Below the pieces are notes generated by a model. It did no database searches, had not been told where the DNA came from, and saw only the letters and a list, made by a program, of their open reading frames with translations. The translations under genes were made by a program, and so were the position numbers. A DNA stretch of 64,000 bases from Aurantimonas coralicida DSM 14790 (GTDB lineage: Bacteria; Pseudomonadota; Alphaproteobacteria; Rhizobiales; Rhizobiaceae): contig NZ_ATXK01000011.1 of NCBI RefSeq assembly GCF_000421645.1, forward strand, positions 90,566 to 154,565, in the 5' to 3' direction. Positions 37,039 through 46,835 of the stretch are shown piece after piece (positions within the stretch are counted from its first letter, which is position 1; each line of letters begins with the position of its first letter).

Positions 37039-37725
37039 TCAGCGGACCTGCTGCACGACCTTGCAGAGCGCCACGAGACCGCGGTCGAAGGCGTTCGGAT
37101 CGGCCATGATGCCGGCGCAGCGGCGCACCATCGCCGTCTGCTCCGACCGCGACATGCCCTCGAAGGCCGCATGATAGCGCGCCTCGTCTCCGTCGAAGCC
37201 CTGCGCGGCGCCCGGATTGGGGATCTGCGGGCCGGTCGGCGCGGGCACGGCGGTGCCGCCCGGCTGCTGCGCCGTGCCGCCAAGGGAGACGCGGCCGTTC
37301 GTGTCGATGCCGTTCTGGCCGCCAAGGGCGACAGACACGCCCGCATCGGCGCCGCTGCCGCCGCCAACCGAGGCCCCGACACCGGCGTTCACGCCATTGC
37401 CGCCACCGATGGATGCACCGGCCCCCGCGTTGACGCCGCTGCTGCCACCGACCGAGGCCCCCGCACCAGCGTTGACGCCATTGCCTCCGCCAACCGATGC
37501 GCCGGCGCCCGCGCCGACACCGCCGCCGTCATGGCCTCCGGCCGAGGCGCCAGCCCCGGCACTGATGCCGCCGCCGCCACCGACCGACGCGCCCACGCCG
37601 GCACTGACCCCGCCGACGGAGGCGCCGACGCCCGCGCCAATCTGCGCCAGTGCGGGCGACGCCACCGCAAGCGCCGATCCGACAAGAAGAGTAGAAAGGA
37701 TGATCCGAGGGTTTGCTGCACTCAT
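37039..37725 (-). CDS. Secreted glycine-rich tandem-repeat protein, function unknown
   Basis: A 228-residue protein with a clear signal peptide (IILSTLLVGSALAVASPALA, cleavage after ALA near residue 27). Residues 28 to about 150 are about nine repeats, mostly 14 residues, of the form AGAGASVGGGNGVN. Six are nearly perfect. The C-terminal 65 residues are different: EARYHAAFEGMSRSEQTAMVRRCAGIMADPNAFDRGLVALCKVVQQ with two cysteines that could pair. AAAAGGAGG lies 5 bases before the ATG, one of the best ribosome sites in the window. I do not recognise the family. An outer-surface or periplasmic structural role is plausible only by composition. Confidence 0.8.
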   Translation of the reverse strand: MSAANPRIILSTLLVGSALAVASPALAQIGAGVGASVGGVSAGVGASVGGGGGISAGAGASAGGHDGGGVGAGAGASVGGGNGVNAGAGASVGGSSGVNAGAGASIGGGNGVNAGVGASVGGGSGADAGVSVALGGQNGIDTNGRVSLGGTAQQPGGTAVPAPTGPQIPNPGAAQGFDGDEARYHAAFEGMSRSEQTAMVRRCAGIMADPNAFDRGLVALCKVVQQVR

Positions 37726-37993
37726 GACTGCCTCCTTTTCTCGTGACTGCCGAACAGCAGTCGTCGAGCGGTTAATCCAGTCGGAGGACGGATCGTTTCA
37801 GGCCACCCGTCTTGCGTTAATCTTTTGATTAACACCGGGTAACCATGAAAAACCTGTTTCGAGCAAGATATTGCGCTGCGATACGCAGGGCGATGCCGGT
37901 CTTGGCGCCGCGGGATCGTGCCCGCGGCCGCCGAAGCGTGAACCGGCGAAGCGCCGCAGGGCTAGGCTTGCCAGCCCCGCGACGCGGGCCGCG

Positions 37994-38638
37994 TCAGTTG
38001 CCGGTCTGGCCCTGGGCGATCGCGGTATAGGGGATCTTGAACGTCGATTCGGCGATGTCCCCGCCATGCTTGACGTTGTAGATCATCACCGTGGTGTCCT
38101 TGCCCTGCTGGTCGCGGATCGTCCACTGCTTGAGTTCGTAGCTCTTCGGATCGAACATCAGCGTGATCCGCGAATTGCCGAAGATCGAGCTGTCGCCCAT
38201 GACGATCGTCGTCAGGTCCGGCTCTTCCTTGACGCTCTGGATATTCGCCTGGGAGAGGTCGATCCGCCGGTCGAGCAGCAGCTTAAGCGGCGTCTTCGAC
38301 AGCGGATAGGTGTCCCAGGTGTTCAGCTTCTTGTTGTTGATCGCCACGGTGGAGCCGTCGGCGATCACCCGTAGCGGCTGCTGGGTGTAGTCGAAGCGCA
38401 CCTTGCCGGGCTTCTCGATATAGAACTTGCCCTCGGTCTGCCGGCCGTTCGGATCGAACTGCACGAAATCGCCGTGCATCGAGGGGATGCCGGCGAAATG
38501 ATCGGCGATCTGCTGGGCGCCGGCCTGCGCCGCGGCAGGACCGGCCGCCATCGGACCGCAGACCGCGGCGACGGCAAGCGTCGCAGCCAGGGCGCGGGTC
38601 GTGGCGAAGCGGGAGATAATGTCGAATGTCTTGGCCAT
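37994..38638 (-). CDS. lolA: Outer-membrane lipoprotein carrier protein LolA
   Basis: A 214-residue periplasmic protein with a signal peptide ending near AAGPAAAQA. IADHFAGIPSMHGDFVQFDPNGRQTEGKFYIEKPGKVRFDYTQQPLRVIADGSTVAI is the LolA half-barrel; VYNVKHGGDIAESTFKI-type residues close it. It carries lipoproteins from the inner to the outer membrane. The ATG at 38638 is the family start; AAGGGAAG lies about 11 bases upstream. It follows ftsK on the same strand, an order common in Rhizobiales. Confidence 0.92.
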   Translation of the reverse strand: MAKTFDIISRFATTRALAATLAVAAVCGPMAAGPAAAQAGAQQIADHFAGIPSMHGDFVQFDPNGRQTEGKFYIEKPGKVRFDYTQQPLRVIADGSTVAINNKKLNTWDTYPLSKTPLKLLLDRRIDLSQANIQSVKEEPDLTTIVMGDSSIFGNSRITLMFDPKSYELKQWTIRDQQGKDTTVMIYNVKHGGDIAESTFKIPYTAIAQGQTGN

Positions 38639-38804
38639 GGTGATGGATACTTCCCTTGTTCCGAAGTCCGCCCTTCGTCTCATGCGGGGGATATAGGGCC
38701 CCGGAGCCGTTTCGGCGCGGGGGGCCCTTCCTTGGACGTCAGTCTGGGGGAGCAATGGGGCGCGCGTGCGGCGCACTGGCCTTGTTTCGCGCGCCCTCCG
38801 GCGA

Positions 38805-41651
38805 TCACATGCGGTCGTCTTCGGTCGGCACCAGGATCTCGCGCTTGCCGGCGTGGTTGGCCGCGCCGACGACGCCCTCGCGCTCCATCCGCTCGATGAT
38901 CGAGGCGGCGCGGTTGTAGCCGATCGACAGCCGCCGCTGGACGTAGGAGGTAGAGGCCTTGCCGTCGCGCAGGACGATCGCCACCGCCTGGTCGTAGAGG
39001 TCGGCGCCCTCGTCCGGCTCGCCGCCGCCCGAACCGCCGCCGGAGCCGCTGTCGCCGCCATCTTCCTCGTCCTCCTCGAGGATCGAGTCGAGATAGTCCG
39101 GCACGCCCTGGCTCTTCAGGTGATTGACGATGTCCTCCACCTCGGCGTCGTCGACGAACGGGCCGTGGACGCGCTGGGTGCGGCCGCCGCCGGCCATGAA
39201 CAGCATGTCGCCCATGCCCAGGAGCTGCTCGGCGCCCTGCTCCTGCAGAATGGTGCGCGAGTCGATCTTCGAGGTCACCTGGAAGGAGATACGGGTCGGG
39301 AAGTTGGCCTTGATCGTACCGGTGATGACGTCGACCGACGGGCGCTGGGTCGCCATGATGACGTGGATGCCGGCGGCGCGGGCCATCTGCGCCAGGCGCT
39401 GCACCGTGCCCTCGATGTCCTTGCCCGCGACCATCATCAGGTCGGCCATCTCGTCGATGATGACGACGATGTAGGGCAGCGGCGACAGGTCGAATTCCTC
39501 GGTCTCGAAGATCGGCTCGCCGGTCTCGCGGTCGAAGCCGGTCTGGACCGTGCGCGAGATCGTCTCGCCCTTCTCCATGGCGGCCTTCACCCGGGCATTG
39601 AAGCCGTCGATGTTGCGCACGCCGACCTTGGACATCTTGCGATAGCGGTCCTCCATCTCGCGGACGGTCCACTTCAGCGCGACGACCGCCTTCTTGGGGT
39701 CGGTGACCACCGGGGCCAAGAGATGCGGGATGCCGTCATAGATCGACAGTTCCAGCATCTTCGGGTCGATCATGATCAGGCGGCACTCGGCCGGGGTCAT
39801 CCGGTAGAGCAGCGACAGGATCATGGTGTTGATCGACACCGACTTGCCCGAGCCGGTGGTACCGGCCACCAGCAGATGCGGCATCTTGGCGAGGTCGGCG
39901 ATCACCGGCTCGCCGCCGATGGTCTTGCCCAGCGCCAGCGGCAGCTTGGCCTTGTTCTGGATGAACGCGTCGGAGCCGATCATCTCGCGGAAATAGACCG
40001 TGTCGCGACGCTGGTTCGGCAGCTCGATGCCGATGGCGTTCTTGCCGGGAATGACCGCGACGCGGGCGGCGATGGCGCTCATCGAGCGGGCGATGTCGTC
40101 CGACAGGCCGATGACGCGCGACGACTTGATGCCGGGTGCCGGCTCCAGTTCGTAGAGGGTGACGACCGGGCCCGGACGGACCTCGATGATCTCGCCCTTG
40201 ACGCCGAAATCCTCCAGCACGCCTTCGAGCAGGCGGGCATTCTCCTGCAGCGCCTCGGGCGACAGCGAGCTGTCGCGGCTGCGCGGCTTGGGCGGCGTCA
40301 GGAATTCGATCGACGGCAGCTCGAAGCGCACCGGGTCGGCGACCGTGGTGACCGGCTTCAGGGCCGTGGCGCGGCCGGAGCCGGTGCGCAGGCGCTGCTG
40401 TTCGGCGGTGACGGTGGCCTGCGGCACGACGCGCACGCCGGCATCGGGCTGCGGGGCTGCGGCGCGCTGCGGCGGCCGGGCGGGTGCGCCCTGCCCTTCG
40501 GCACGGCCGCGTGGCTCGCTGCGCGGCGCTTCGGCGGCCGGCGCCTTGCGGCCCGGGAAGGCGACGATGTTGCCGGCCAGAAGCCCGCGCCAGCCGCCGT
40601 TCTCCTCGGGAATCGGTGCGGCGTTGGGCGACACGCGGTCGGCGGGGCCGACTACCATGGCATCGTCGCCGAGGGCCGGCTGCGCCTCGTCGAAGCTGCC
40701 GTCATAGGCCGCCGGCTCGTCGCCATAGGGCACGTCATCCTGCCAGTTGCCGGCATCGGTCATGCCGTCATCCTCGGGATAATCCGCCATCGGGTCGTGA
40801 TATCCGGCGCCGGTCTCGACCTGCGCCGCGACGCGGATCTCGCGCCCGCTCTGCATCTGCGGCTGCTGCGCGGCCTGCGGCGTCGCGAAATCGTCGTCCT
40901 GCCAGTCGTCGAAGCGATCGCCGAATTCCGCCGGCTCGCGCGCGGCGCGCCGGGCTTCGAGGTGACGCTGCACCGAAGAGCGGACCGAATAGGCGGTATG
41001 GGCCAAAGCGCCGATGGCCAGCGCCACGCGGCTTTCGCCGGCCTCCTCGTCCTCATCCTCGACGGGACGGCGGCGAGTGTCCGCCACGGGCCTGGCGCGG
41101 TTGCGATCGATCAGACCGGCGCCGTTGAGGAACAGCCAGCCGGCCGGCGCGGCGATCATCACCGCGAAGACGAAGCCGAGAAAGCCGCTCGGATAGGCGC
41201 CGGTGGCCAGCGCCGGGAATTTCAGCACGATGTCGCCGGCCACGCCCCCAAGCCCGATCGGCAGCGGCCAACCGGCCGGGGCCGGCAGGCAGCCGAGGGC
41301 CGCCGAGGCGAGAACGATGCCGGCCAGCGCGTACCAGGCGCGGCGCCAGATATGATCGACGGACAGACCGGACAGGAACAGAAGGCCCCAGATCGCCGGC
41401 AGCGCGACGAGTAGCGCCGCGCCCAGGCCGAAGATCTGCATGGCGAGATCGGCGACCACGGCACCGGCCGGACCGGCCCAGTTCTCGACCATGTTCTGGT
41501 TCGACTGGCTCAGCGACGGATCACTGACCGTCCAGGTGGCGCAGGCGACGCCCAGATAGGCCGCCAGGCCGATCAGACCTGCCGCACCGCAGAGTTCGCC
41601 CTGCCGCCGGATGAAGGAAGTTTGGCTGTCGCCACTCGCCGTCGATGCCAT
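38805..41651 (-). CDS. ftsK: DNA translocase FtsK
   Basis: A 948-residue protein. The N-terminal part (about 1-190) has four membrane spans that anchor it at the septum; a Pro/Glu/Ala-rich linker follows. The motor carries the Walker A motif [10 protein letters not shown] near residue 600 and Walker [13 protein letters not shown]. The last 65 residues ([37 protein letters not shown]) form the gamma winged helix that reads orienting sequences and activates XerCD. AGGA is 4 bases before the ATG. A CtrA-type box lies about 80 bases upstream. Confidence 0.95.
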   Translation of the reverse strand: MASTASGDSQTSFIRRQGELCGAAGLIGLAAYLGVACATWTVSDPSLSQSNQNMVENWAGPAGAVVADLAMQIFGLGAALLVALPAIWGLLFLSGLSVDHIWRRAWYALAGIVLASAALGCLPAPAGWPLPIGLGGVAGDIVLKFPALATGAYPSGFLGFVFAVMIAAPAGWLFLNGAGLIDRNRARPVADTRRRPVEDEDEEAGESRVALAIGALAHTAYSVRSSVQRHLEARRAAREPAEFGDRFDDWQDDDFATPQAAQQPQMQSGREIRVAAQVETGAGYHDPMADYPEDDGMTDAGNWQDDVPYGDEPAAYDGSFDEAQPALGDDAMVVGPADRVSPNAAPIPEENGGWRGLLAGNIVAFPGRKAPAAEAPRSEPRGRAEGQGAPARPPQRAAAPQPDAGVRVVPQATVTAEQQRLRTGSGRATALKPVTTVADPVRFELPSIEFLTPPKPRSRDSSLSPEALQENARLLEGVLEDFGVKGEIIEVRPGPVVTLYELEPAPGIKSSRVIGLSDDIARSMSAIAARVAVIPGKNAIGIELPNQRRDTVYFREMIGSDAFIQNKAKLPLALGKTIGGEPVIADLAKMPHLLVAGTTGSGKSVSINTMILSLLYRMTPAECRLIMIDPKMLELSIYDGIPHLLAPVVTDPKKAVVALKWTVREMEDRYRKMSKVGVRNIDGFNARVKAAMEKGETISRTVQTGFDRETGEPIFETEEFDLSPLPYIVVIIDEMADLMMVAGKDIEGTVQRLAQMARAAGIHVIMATQRPSVDVITGTIKANFPTRISFQVTSKIDSRTILQEQGAEQLLGMGDMLFMAGGGRTQRVHGPFVDDAEVEDIVNHLKSQGVPDYLDSILEEDEEDGGDSGSGGGSGGGEPDEGADLYDQAVAIVLRDGKASTSYVQRRLSIGYNRAASIIERMEREGVVGAANHAGKREILVPTEDDRM

Positions 41652-41730
41652 CGTGTCCTGCCTGTCTCGTCGTCGCGGACCGGCCCGAAGCGGCGGGTCC
41701 ACTGCTTGCGCGGAGAGTAGGCGCGGCTGG

Positions 41731-41745
41731 TTAAGACCCGTTTAA
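41731..41745 (-). promoter_or_regulatory. CtrA-type box upstream of ftsK
   Basis: TTAA (41731-41734), seven bases, TTAA (41742-41745) is a perfect TTAA-N7-TTAA match, with a third TTAA at 41748-41751. It lies 80-95 bases before the ftsK ATG, where a cell-cycle promoter would be. CtrA controls division genes in alphaproteobacteria. Binding is inferred from the motif. Confidence 0.6.
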
Positions 41746-41858
41746 GCTTAAGAGGAAGTTGCGGCGGCTGCGGCAAAGCCCGCCGGAACCGCCTCCGGCT
41801 TGCCACGGCCAGCCTTGCCTCCCATGTCGCGGCCGACAGTGACAGATGGAGCAAAGGC

Positions 41859-42128
41859 ATGGACATTCGCCACGAGAATCACGGCGGCAAGGGCCGCTTT
41901 TCGACGCCGGGCGGCAAGTCGGAGCTGACCTACACGATGGCCGGCGAGACGACGGCGATCTTCGAACACACCTATGTGCCGGCCAGCGAACGCGGCCAGG
42001 GCATCGCCGCGAAACTTCTGGCCGCGGCGGTCGACTGGGCCCGCGGCGCCGGCGTGACCGTGGTGCCGCAATGCTCCTACGTTCAGGCGCAGTTCCGCCG
42101 CCATCCCGAATACCGCGAGCTTCTTTGA
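41859..42128 (+). CDS. Small GNAT-like N-acetyltransferase (YjdJ/GTLF3B type, COG2388)
   Basis: An 89-residue mini-acetyltransferase: SELTYTMAGETTAIFEHTYVPASERGQGIAAKLLAAAVDWARGAGVTVVPQCSYVQAQFRRHPEY. The acetyl-CoA loop is RGQGIAAKL, and the cysteine in PQCSYV is conserved in this compact branch. GGAGCAAAGG lies just before the ATG. It is divergent from ftsK and converges on the amt gene. The substrate is unknown. Confidence 0.9.
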   Translation: MDIRHENHGGKGRFSTPGGKSELTYTMAGETTAIFEHTYVPASERGQGIAAKLLAAAVDWARGAGVTVVPQCSYVQAQFRRHPEYRELL

Positions 42129-42162
42129 GGGCGGCGCCGGCCGCCTCCCCTTGCAAACGCCA

Positions 42163-42190
42163 ACGGGGACGGGCTTGCGCTCGTCCCCGT
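42163..42190. terminator. Hairpin between the GNAT gene and amt
   Basis: ACGGGGACG (42163-42171) pairs with CGTCCCCGT (42182-42190) between convergent genes. There is no U-run, but an A-rich flank lies on the left. Confidence 0.55.
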
Positions 42191-42213
42191 CGAGTCAGCC
42201 TTGGGAGGATGGC

Positions 42214-43578
42214 TTAGGAGTGGTAGGCGACCTCGCCGTGATAGGCGAGATCGAGGCCCTGGCGCTCGGCCTCGGCGGTCGGCCGCAGCCCCACGGCCAT
42301 GTCGACGAGCTTGAACAGGATCGCCGAGATGACGCCGCACCACACGATGGTGACGAGGACGGCCCAGATCTGGATCATGGTCTGCCCGGCGATGGAGAAG
42401 TCCGCATCGCCCGTGCCGCCCAGCCAGGGCGCGGTGAAGATGCCGGTGCCGATCGCCCCGACGATGCCGCCGACGCCGTGGATGCCGAAGACGTCGAGGC
42501 TGTCGTCATAGCCGAACTTGTTCTTCACGACATCGACGAAGAAGTAGCAGATGCCGCTGGAGATCGCGCCGAGCACGATCGCTCCGACCGGCCCGACCGT
42601 GCCACAGGCCGGGGTCACCGCGACGAGGCCGGCGACGATGCCGGAGGCTGCGCCCAGCATCGAGGCCTTGCCGCGCATCATCGTCTCGATCACGCACCAG
42701 GCGACCAGCGCGCCGGCCGTGGCGGTGAAGGTGTTCAGCATGGCCAGCACCGCGCCGCCGGTCGCCTCGAGATTCGAGCCGGCGTTGAAGCCGAACCAGC
42801 CGACCCACAGGATCGAAGCGCCGACCATGGTCAGCGTCATCGAGTGCGGGGCCATCATGTCGCGGCCGAAGCCGGCGCGCTTGCCGACGAACAGGCAGCC
42901 CACCAGCGCCGCGATGCCGGCATTGATGTGGACGACGGTACCGCCGGCGAAATCGAGCGCGCCCCAGTTGAAGATCAGGCCCGAGCCGTCCCACACCATG
43001 TGGGCGATCGGGAAATAGACCAGCGTCACCCAGAGCACGGTGAACAGCATCACCGCCGAGAACTTGATGCGCTCGGCGAAGGCGCCGACGATCAGGGCGG
43101 GCGTGATGACCGCGAAGGTCATCTGGAAGGCGATGAACAGATATTCCGGCAGCGCGACCCCGTCGGTGAAGGTGGCCGCGGTGGAATCGACGGTCACGCC
43201 GGCAAGGAACAGCTTGCCGAAGCCGCCCCAGTAAGGGCTGGTGCCGCCGCCGAACGCCATGGAGTAGCCGTAGACCACCCAGATGATCATCACGACGCCG
43301 GCGATGACGGTGCACTGCATGAGCACCGACAGCATGTTCTTGGCCCGCACCAGCCCGCCATAGAACAGCGCCAGGCCCGGCAGTGTCATGAACAGGACGA
43401 GCAGCGTCGCGGTCATCATCCAGGCGACGTCGCCCTTCTCGACGACGGGCGCTGCCGCCGCAGCCGCATCAGCCACCGCGGCCTCCTGGGCCAGCGCCGG
43501 ACAGGCAAGCGCCGCGGCAAGGCCGAGGCCTGCGGCGAGAGCCGGCAGATGGCGTTTCAGACGGGAAGTGGTGACCAT
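42214..43578 (-). CDS. Ammonium transporter (Amt family), distal copy
   Basis: A 454-residue protein with a signal-like first segment (LAAALACPALAQ) and 11 membrane spans. GDVAWMMTATLLVLFMTLPGLALFYGGLVRAKNMLSVLMQ and DFAGGTVVHINAGIAALV hold the Phe gate and the pore histidine; FGIHGVGGIVGAIGTGIF has the second. It lies downstream of the other amt but has its own 5' region with a sigma-54-type promoter. AAGAG is 4 bases before the ATG. The two copies differ in sequence, so they are not a recent duplication. Confidence 0.93.
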   Translation of the reverse strand: MVTTSRLKRHLPALAAGLGLAAALACPALAQEAAVADAAAAAAPVVEKGDVAWMMTATLLVLFMTLPGLALFYGGLVRAKNMLSVLMQCTVIAGVVMIIWVVYGYSMAFGGGTSPYWGGFGKLFLAGVTVDSTAATFTDGVALPEYLFIAFQMTFAVITPALIVGAFAERIKFSAVMLFTVLWVTLVYFPIAHMVWDGSGLIFNWGALDFAGGTVVHINAGIAALVGCLFVGKRAGFGRDMMAPHSMTLTMVGASILWVGWFGFNAGSNLEATGGAVLAMLNTFTATAGALVAWCVIETMMRGKASMLGAASGIVAGLVAVTPACGTVGPVGAIVLGAISSGICYFFVDVVKNKFGYDDSLDVFGIHGVGGIVGAIGTGIFTAPWLGGTGDADFSIAGQTMIQIWAVLVTIVWCGVISAILFKLVDMAVGLRPTAEAERQGLDLAYHGEVAYHS

Positions 43579-43650
43579 GTCGCTCTTCTTTCCAGTGCGC
43601 CCCTGAAGGGGCCGGAGAGGAAGCGTCGCGGCGCTCCCGCGGGCAGACAA

Positions 43651-43665
43651 TCAAAAGCCGTGCCA
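43651..43665 (-). promoter_or_regulatory. Sigma-54-type promoter of the distal amt gene
   Basis: On the minus strand the sequence reads TGGCAC-N5-TTGA, close to the RpoN consensus TGGCAC-N5-TTGC. The -24 element is exact. It lies 73 bases before the ATG at 43578. An A in place of the -12 C is a weakness. Confidence 0.55.
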
Positions 43666-43815
43666 TATCCCCGAAGCAGCGCGCAGCGCCTTAAAACTGG
43701 CCGATCTGACGCCATATCCGCCGCCAGGGCTGCGCAATCTGCCTGTTTCGCGCCCAGAGTGACGCTTTGTTAGGCATACCGGTCACGTGTTTGGCATCGG
43801 CGCCCCGAACGTGAA

Positions 43816-43838
43816 AAGGGGGCCACAAGGGCCCCCTT
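43816..43838 (-). terminator. Terminator after the proximal amt gene
   Basis: AAGGGGGCC (43816-43824) pairs with GGCCCCCTT (43830-43838) over a 5-base loop. On the minus strand a run of four T closes it, 25 bases after the stop at 43863. Confidence 0.75.
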
Positions 43839-43862
43839 CTCGCATCGTTCGGCAGGATCGGA

Positions 43863-45233
43863 TCAGGCGCGGCCGACCGAGAACTCCGGATAGGCTTCCA
43901 CGCCCACCTCGGTTCGATCGAGGCCAAGCGCCTCTTCCTCCTCGCTGACCCGGATGCCCATCACCGCCTTCAGGATCGCCCAGACCACCAGGCTGACGAC
44001 GAAGGTGAAGACACCGTAGGCGAGAACGCCGATCAGCTGCACGCTGAAGCTCGTCTCCGCATTGGTCAGCGGCACAGCCATCGTACCCCAGATACCGGCA
44101 AGCAGATGGACCGGGATCGCACCGACCACGTCGTCGATCTTCAGCTTGTCCAGCAGCGGCACCGCGAAGACCACGATCACGCCACCGACGGCACCGATCA
44201 GGATCGCCGACAGGGGCGACGGCTGCAGCGGCTCCGCCGTGATCGAGACGAGACCCGCCAGGGCGCCGTTCAGCACCATGGTCACGTCGACCCGCTTGTA
44301 GATGACCTGCAGCAGGATCAGCGTGGCGACCACGCCGCCGGCCGCGGCCAGGTTGGTGTTGGCGAAGATGCGCGACACGTCCGACACGTCGTTGATCGTG
44401 CCCATGGCGAGCTGCGATGCACCGTTGAAGCCGAACCAGCCGAGCCACAGGATGAACGTGCCCAGCGTGGCGAGCGGGATCGACGAACCCGGCATGGCGA
44501 CGCCGCGACCGTCAGCGGTGAAGCGACCCTTGCGTGCGCCCAGAAGCAGCGCGCCCGCCAGTGCAGCCCAGCCACCGACCGAATGGACGAGGGTGGAACC
44601 GGCGAAGTCGGAGAAGCCCATCACCGACAGCCAGCCGGCGCCCCACTGCCAGGAACCGGCGATCGGGTAGATGAAGCCGGTCAGGATGACCGTGAAGGCG
44701 AGGAACGGCCACAGCTTGATGCGCTCGGCCAGCGTGCCCGAGACGATCGAGGCGGCGGTGGCCACGAAGACCATCTGGAAGAACCAGTCGGAGGCCGTCG
44801 AATAGCCGGTGGCGAGGTTGTTGCCGCCCACAGCGTCGAAGCTGTAGGTGCCGAAGGAGCCGAAATAGCCGCCGTCGACGCCGGTGTACATGAGGTTGTA
44901 GCCGACGATCCAGTACATGATGCCGGCGATGGAATAGAGCGCGATGTTCTTCAGGCACTGCATCGACACGTTCTTGGAACGCACGAGGCCGGCCTCGAGC
45001 ATGGCGAAGCCCGCCGCCATCCACATCACCAGGAAGCCGCCCACGAGGAACAGCAGGGTGTTGAAGATGTAGGCGACGTTCGGCTCGGTCGCATAGGCGA
45101 CGGCCGCCGCGGCAGCGTCGGAGCCCTGGCCCGCAGCTTCGGCCGCAGCAGGCGCGGCGTCCTGGGCGAAGGCGGCGGTGGCCGCCAGGCCGGTCAGCGT
45201 GCCGGCGGCGAATAGGAGTTTCGTGAACTTCAT
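43863..45233 (-). CDS. amtB: Ammonium transporter AmtB, glnK-linked copy
   Basis: A 456-residue channel protein. A signal-like N-terminus (LLFAAGTLTGLAATAAFAQ) is followed by 11 spans. FNTLLFLVGGFLVMWMAAGFAMLEAGLVRSKNVSMQCLKN, DFAGSTLVHSVGGWAALAGALLLGARKGRF and IPVHLLAGIWGTMAV carry the pore histidines and the ammonium entry site. The start lies 17 bases after glnK, the classic glnK-amtB pair, in which PII blocks the channel when nitrogen is plentiful. A terminator follows. Confidence 0.94.
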   Translation of the reverse strand: MKFTKLLFAAGTLTGLAATAAFAQDAAPAAAEAAGQGSDAAAAAVAYATEPNVAYIFNTLLFLVGGFLVMWMAAGFAMLEAGLVRSKNVSMQCLKNIALYSIAGIMYWIVGYNLMYTGVDGGYFGSFGTYSFDAVGGNNLATGYSTASDWFFQMVFVATAASIVSGTLAERIKLWPFLAFTVILTGFIYPIAGSWQWGAGWLSVMGFSDFAGSTLVHSVGGWAALAGALLLGARKGRFTADGRGVAMPGSSIPLATLGTFILWLGWFGFNGASQLAMGTINDVSDVSRIFANTNLAAAGGVVATLILLQVIYKRVDVTMVLNGALAGLVSITAEPLQPSPLSAILIGAVGGVIVVFAVPLLDKLKIDDVVGAIPVHLLAGIWGTMAVPLTNAETSFSVQLIGVLAYGVFTFVVSLVVWAILKAVMGIRVSEEEEALGLDRTEVGVEAYPEFSVGRA

Positions 45234-45250
45234 GGTCCGGTCGCTTCCTC

Positions 45251-45652
<402 letters not shown>

Positions 45653-45686
45653 TCATGCGCCCGACGGTTGACTGACTCAGAGGAAA

Positions 45687-45701
45687 ACAAGGTCCGTGCC
45701 A
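45687..45701 (-). promoter_or_regulatory. Sigma-54-type promoter of glnK-amtB
   Basis: On the minus strand this is TGGCAC-N5-TTGT, matching the RpoN -24/-12 consensus at all but one base, about 98 bases before the glnK ATG. It fits nitrogen-limitation control by NtrC. Confidence 0.65.
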
Positions 45702-45788
45702 AACGGGCCGAACAACCGCCAACCAAGCGATTTTTCTGGCCAGGGCCCTCGGGCGCCACTTTTTCAGGCACCCGGCATCAGACCGACC

Positions 45789-45807
45789 TGCATGTTTTAT
45801 GTGCAGA
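45789..45807 (-). promoter_or_regulatory. Dyad upstream of glnK, possible NtrC site
   Basis: An imperfect 19-base palindrome, CTGCA on both arms, resembles the NtrC pattern TGCACC-N5-GGTGCA. It lies about 90-105 bases upstream of the sigma-54 box, a normal enhancer distance. It is close to the tesB stop. Weak but well placed. Confidence 0.35.
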
Positions 45808-45828
45808 TCGGGCGGTCGTGATGGTTTT

Positions 45829-46695
45829 CTAGGCGCCCCGGCGCGGCCGGATCAGCCCTTCCTGCGCGACCGAGGCGGTCAGGACGCCGTCGGCGGAATA
45901 GAGCGAGCCGCGGGTCAGCCCGCGGGCGCCGGAGGAGGACGGGCTGTCCTGGGCGTAGAGCAGCCAGTCGGAGACCCGCACCGGCCGGTGGAACCACATG
46001 GCGTGGTCGAGGCTGGCGGCCTGGATGCGCTTGTCGAACACCGACAGGCCGTGGGCGAAGAGCGAGGTGTCGAGCAGCGTCATGTCCGATAGATAGGCCA
46101 GCACCGCCGCATTCAGTGCGCGGTCGTCGCCGATTTCGCCCGGGCAGCGCACCCAGACCCGCTGCACCGGCTCCAGCTTGTCGGTCGTCAGATAGTGGTC
46201 GAAGGAGATCGGCCGGAACTCGATCGGCCGCGGCCGCTCCCAGTAGCGCCGCACCGCTTCGGGCGCCCGCTTCAGGATCGTCTGGTTCAGATCCTCGCCA
46301 TGCGGCACCTCGTCCGGCCCCGGCACGTCCGGCATCGTCGCCTGATGGTCCAGCCCCTCCTCGTCCTTCTGGAAAGAGGCCGACAGCGAGAAGATCGCGT
46401 GGCCGTGCTGGATGGCGACGACCCGGCGGGTGGTGAAGGAGCCGCCGTCACGGATCCGGTCGACGTCGTAGATGATCGGGGTGGCGGGGTCGCCGGGACG
46501 CATGAAGTAGGAATGCAGCGAATGACAGAAGCGGTCGGCCGGCACGGTGCGCTGCGCGGCGACCAGCGCCTGGGCGATCACCTGGCCGCCAAAGACCCGC
46601 TGCCAGCTCTGGTCCGGACTGGTGCCACGGAAGAGATTCTCCTCGATCCGCTCCAGGTCGAGGGTCTCGAGGAGCTTTTCAACGGCCTCTGTCAT
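45829..46695 (-). CDS. tesB: Acyl-CoA thioesterase II
   Basis: A 288-residue double hot-dog thioesterase, close to the 286 of E. coli TesB. LDLERIEENLFRGTSPDQSWQRVFGGQVIAQALVAAQRTV is the first hot-dog; CHSLHSYFMRPGDPATPIIYDVDRIRDGGSFTTRRVVAIQHG continues it; ASLDHAMWFHRPVRVSDWLLY carries the catalytic Asp region of the second. It releases free fatty acid from acyl-CoA. The ATG at 46695 starts the domain; the open frame further upstream is unrelated. Confidence 0.93.
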   Translation of the reverse strand: MTEAVEKLLETLDLERIEENLFRGTSPDQSWQRVFGGQVIAQALVAAQRTVPADRFCHSLHSYFMRPGDPATPIIYDVDRIRDGGSFTTRRVVAIQHGHAIFSLSASFQKDEEGLDHQATMPDVPGPDEVPHGEDLNQTILKRAPEAVRRYWERPRPIEFRPISFDHYLTTDKLEPVQRVWVRCPGEIGDDRALNAAVLAYLSDMTLLDTSLFAHGLSVFDKRIQAASLDHAMWFHRPVRVSDWLLYAQDSPSSSGARGLTRGSLYSADGVLTASVAQEGLIRPRRGA

Positions 46696-46835
46696 CCTAG
46701 ATTCACTCCGGTACGCGGACAGATCGCCGCCGTTCGCCTGACCCGGCGTTGCACCACAAACCGGCAGATGGTCAACCGGTTTCGGACCGAATCTGCCCCG
46801 CCGCCCTCGCGCGTGCGCGATATCAGGAGCCTTGC

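Noticed and set aside
37160..37650. Repeat array that could be read as CRISPR or as a tandem DNA repeat
   Set aside because: The about 42-base periodicity is the codon image of the 14-residue glycine repeat in a gene with a signal peptide and a strong ribosome site; there are no spacers.
38766..41414. An 882-codon plus-strand frame
   Set aside because: Antisense to ftsK; no domain of its own.
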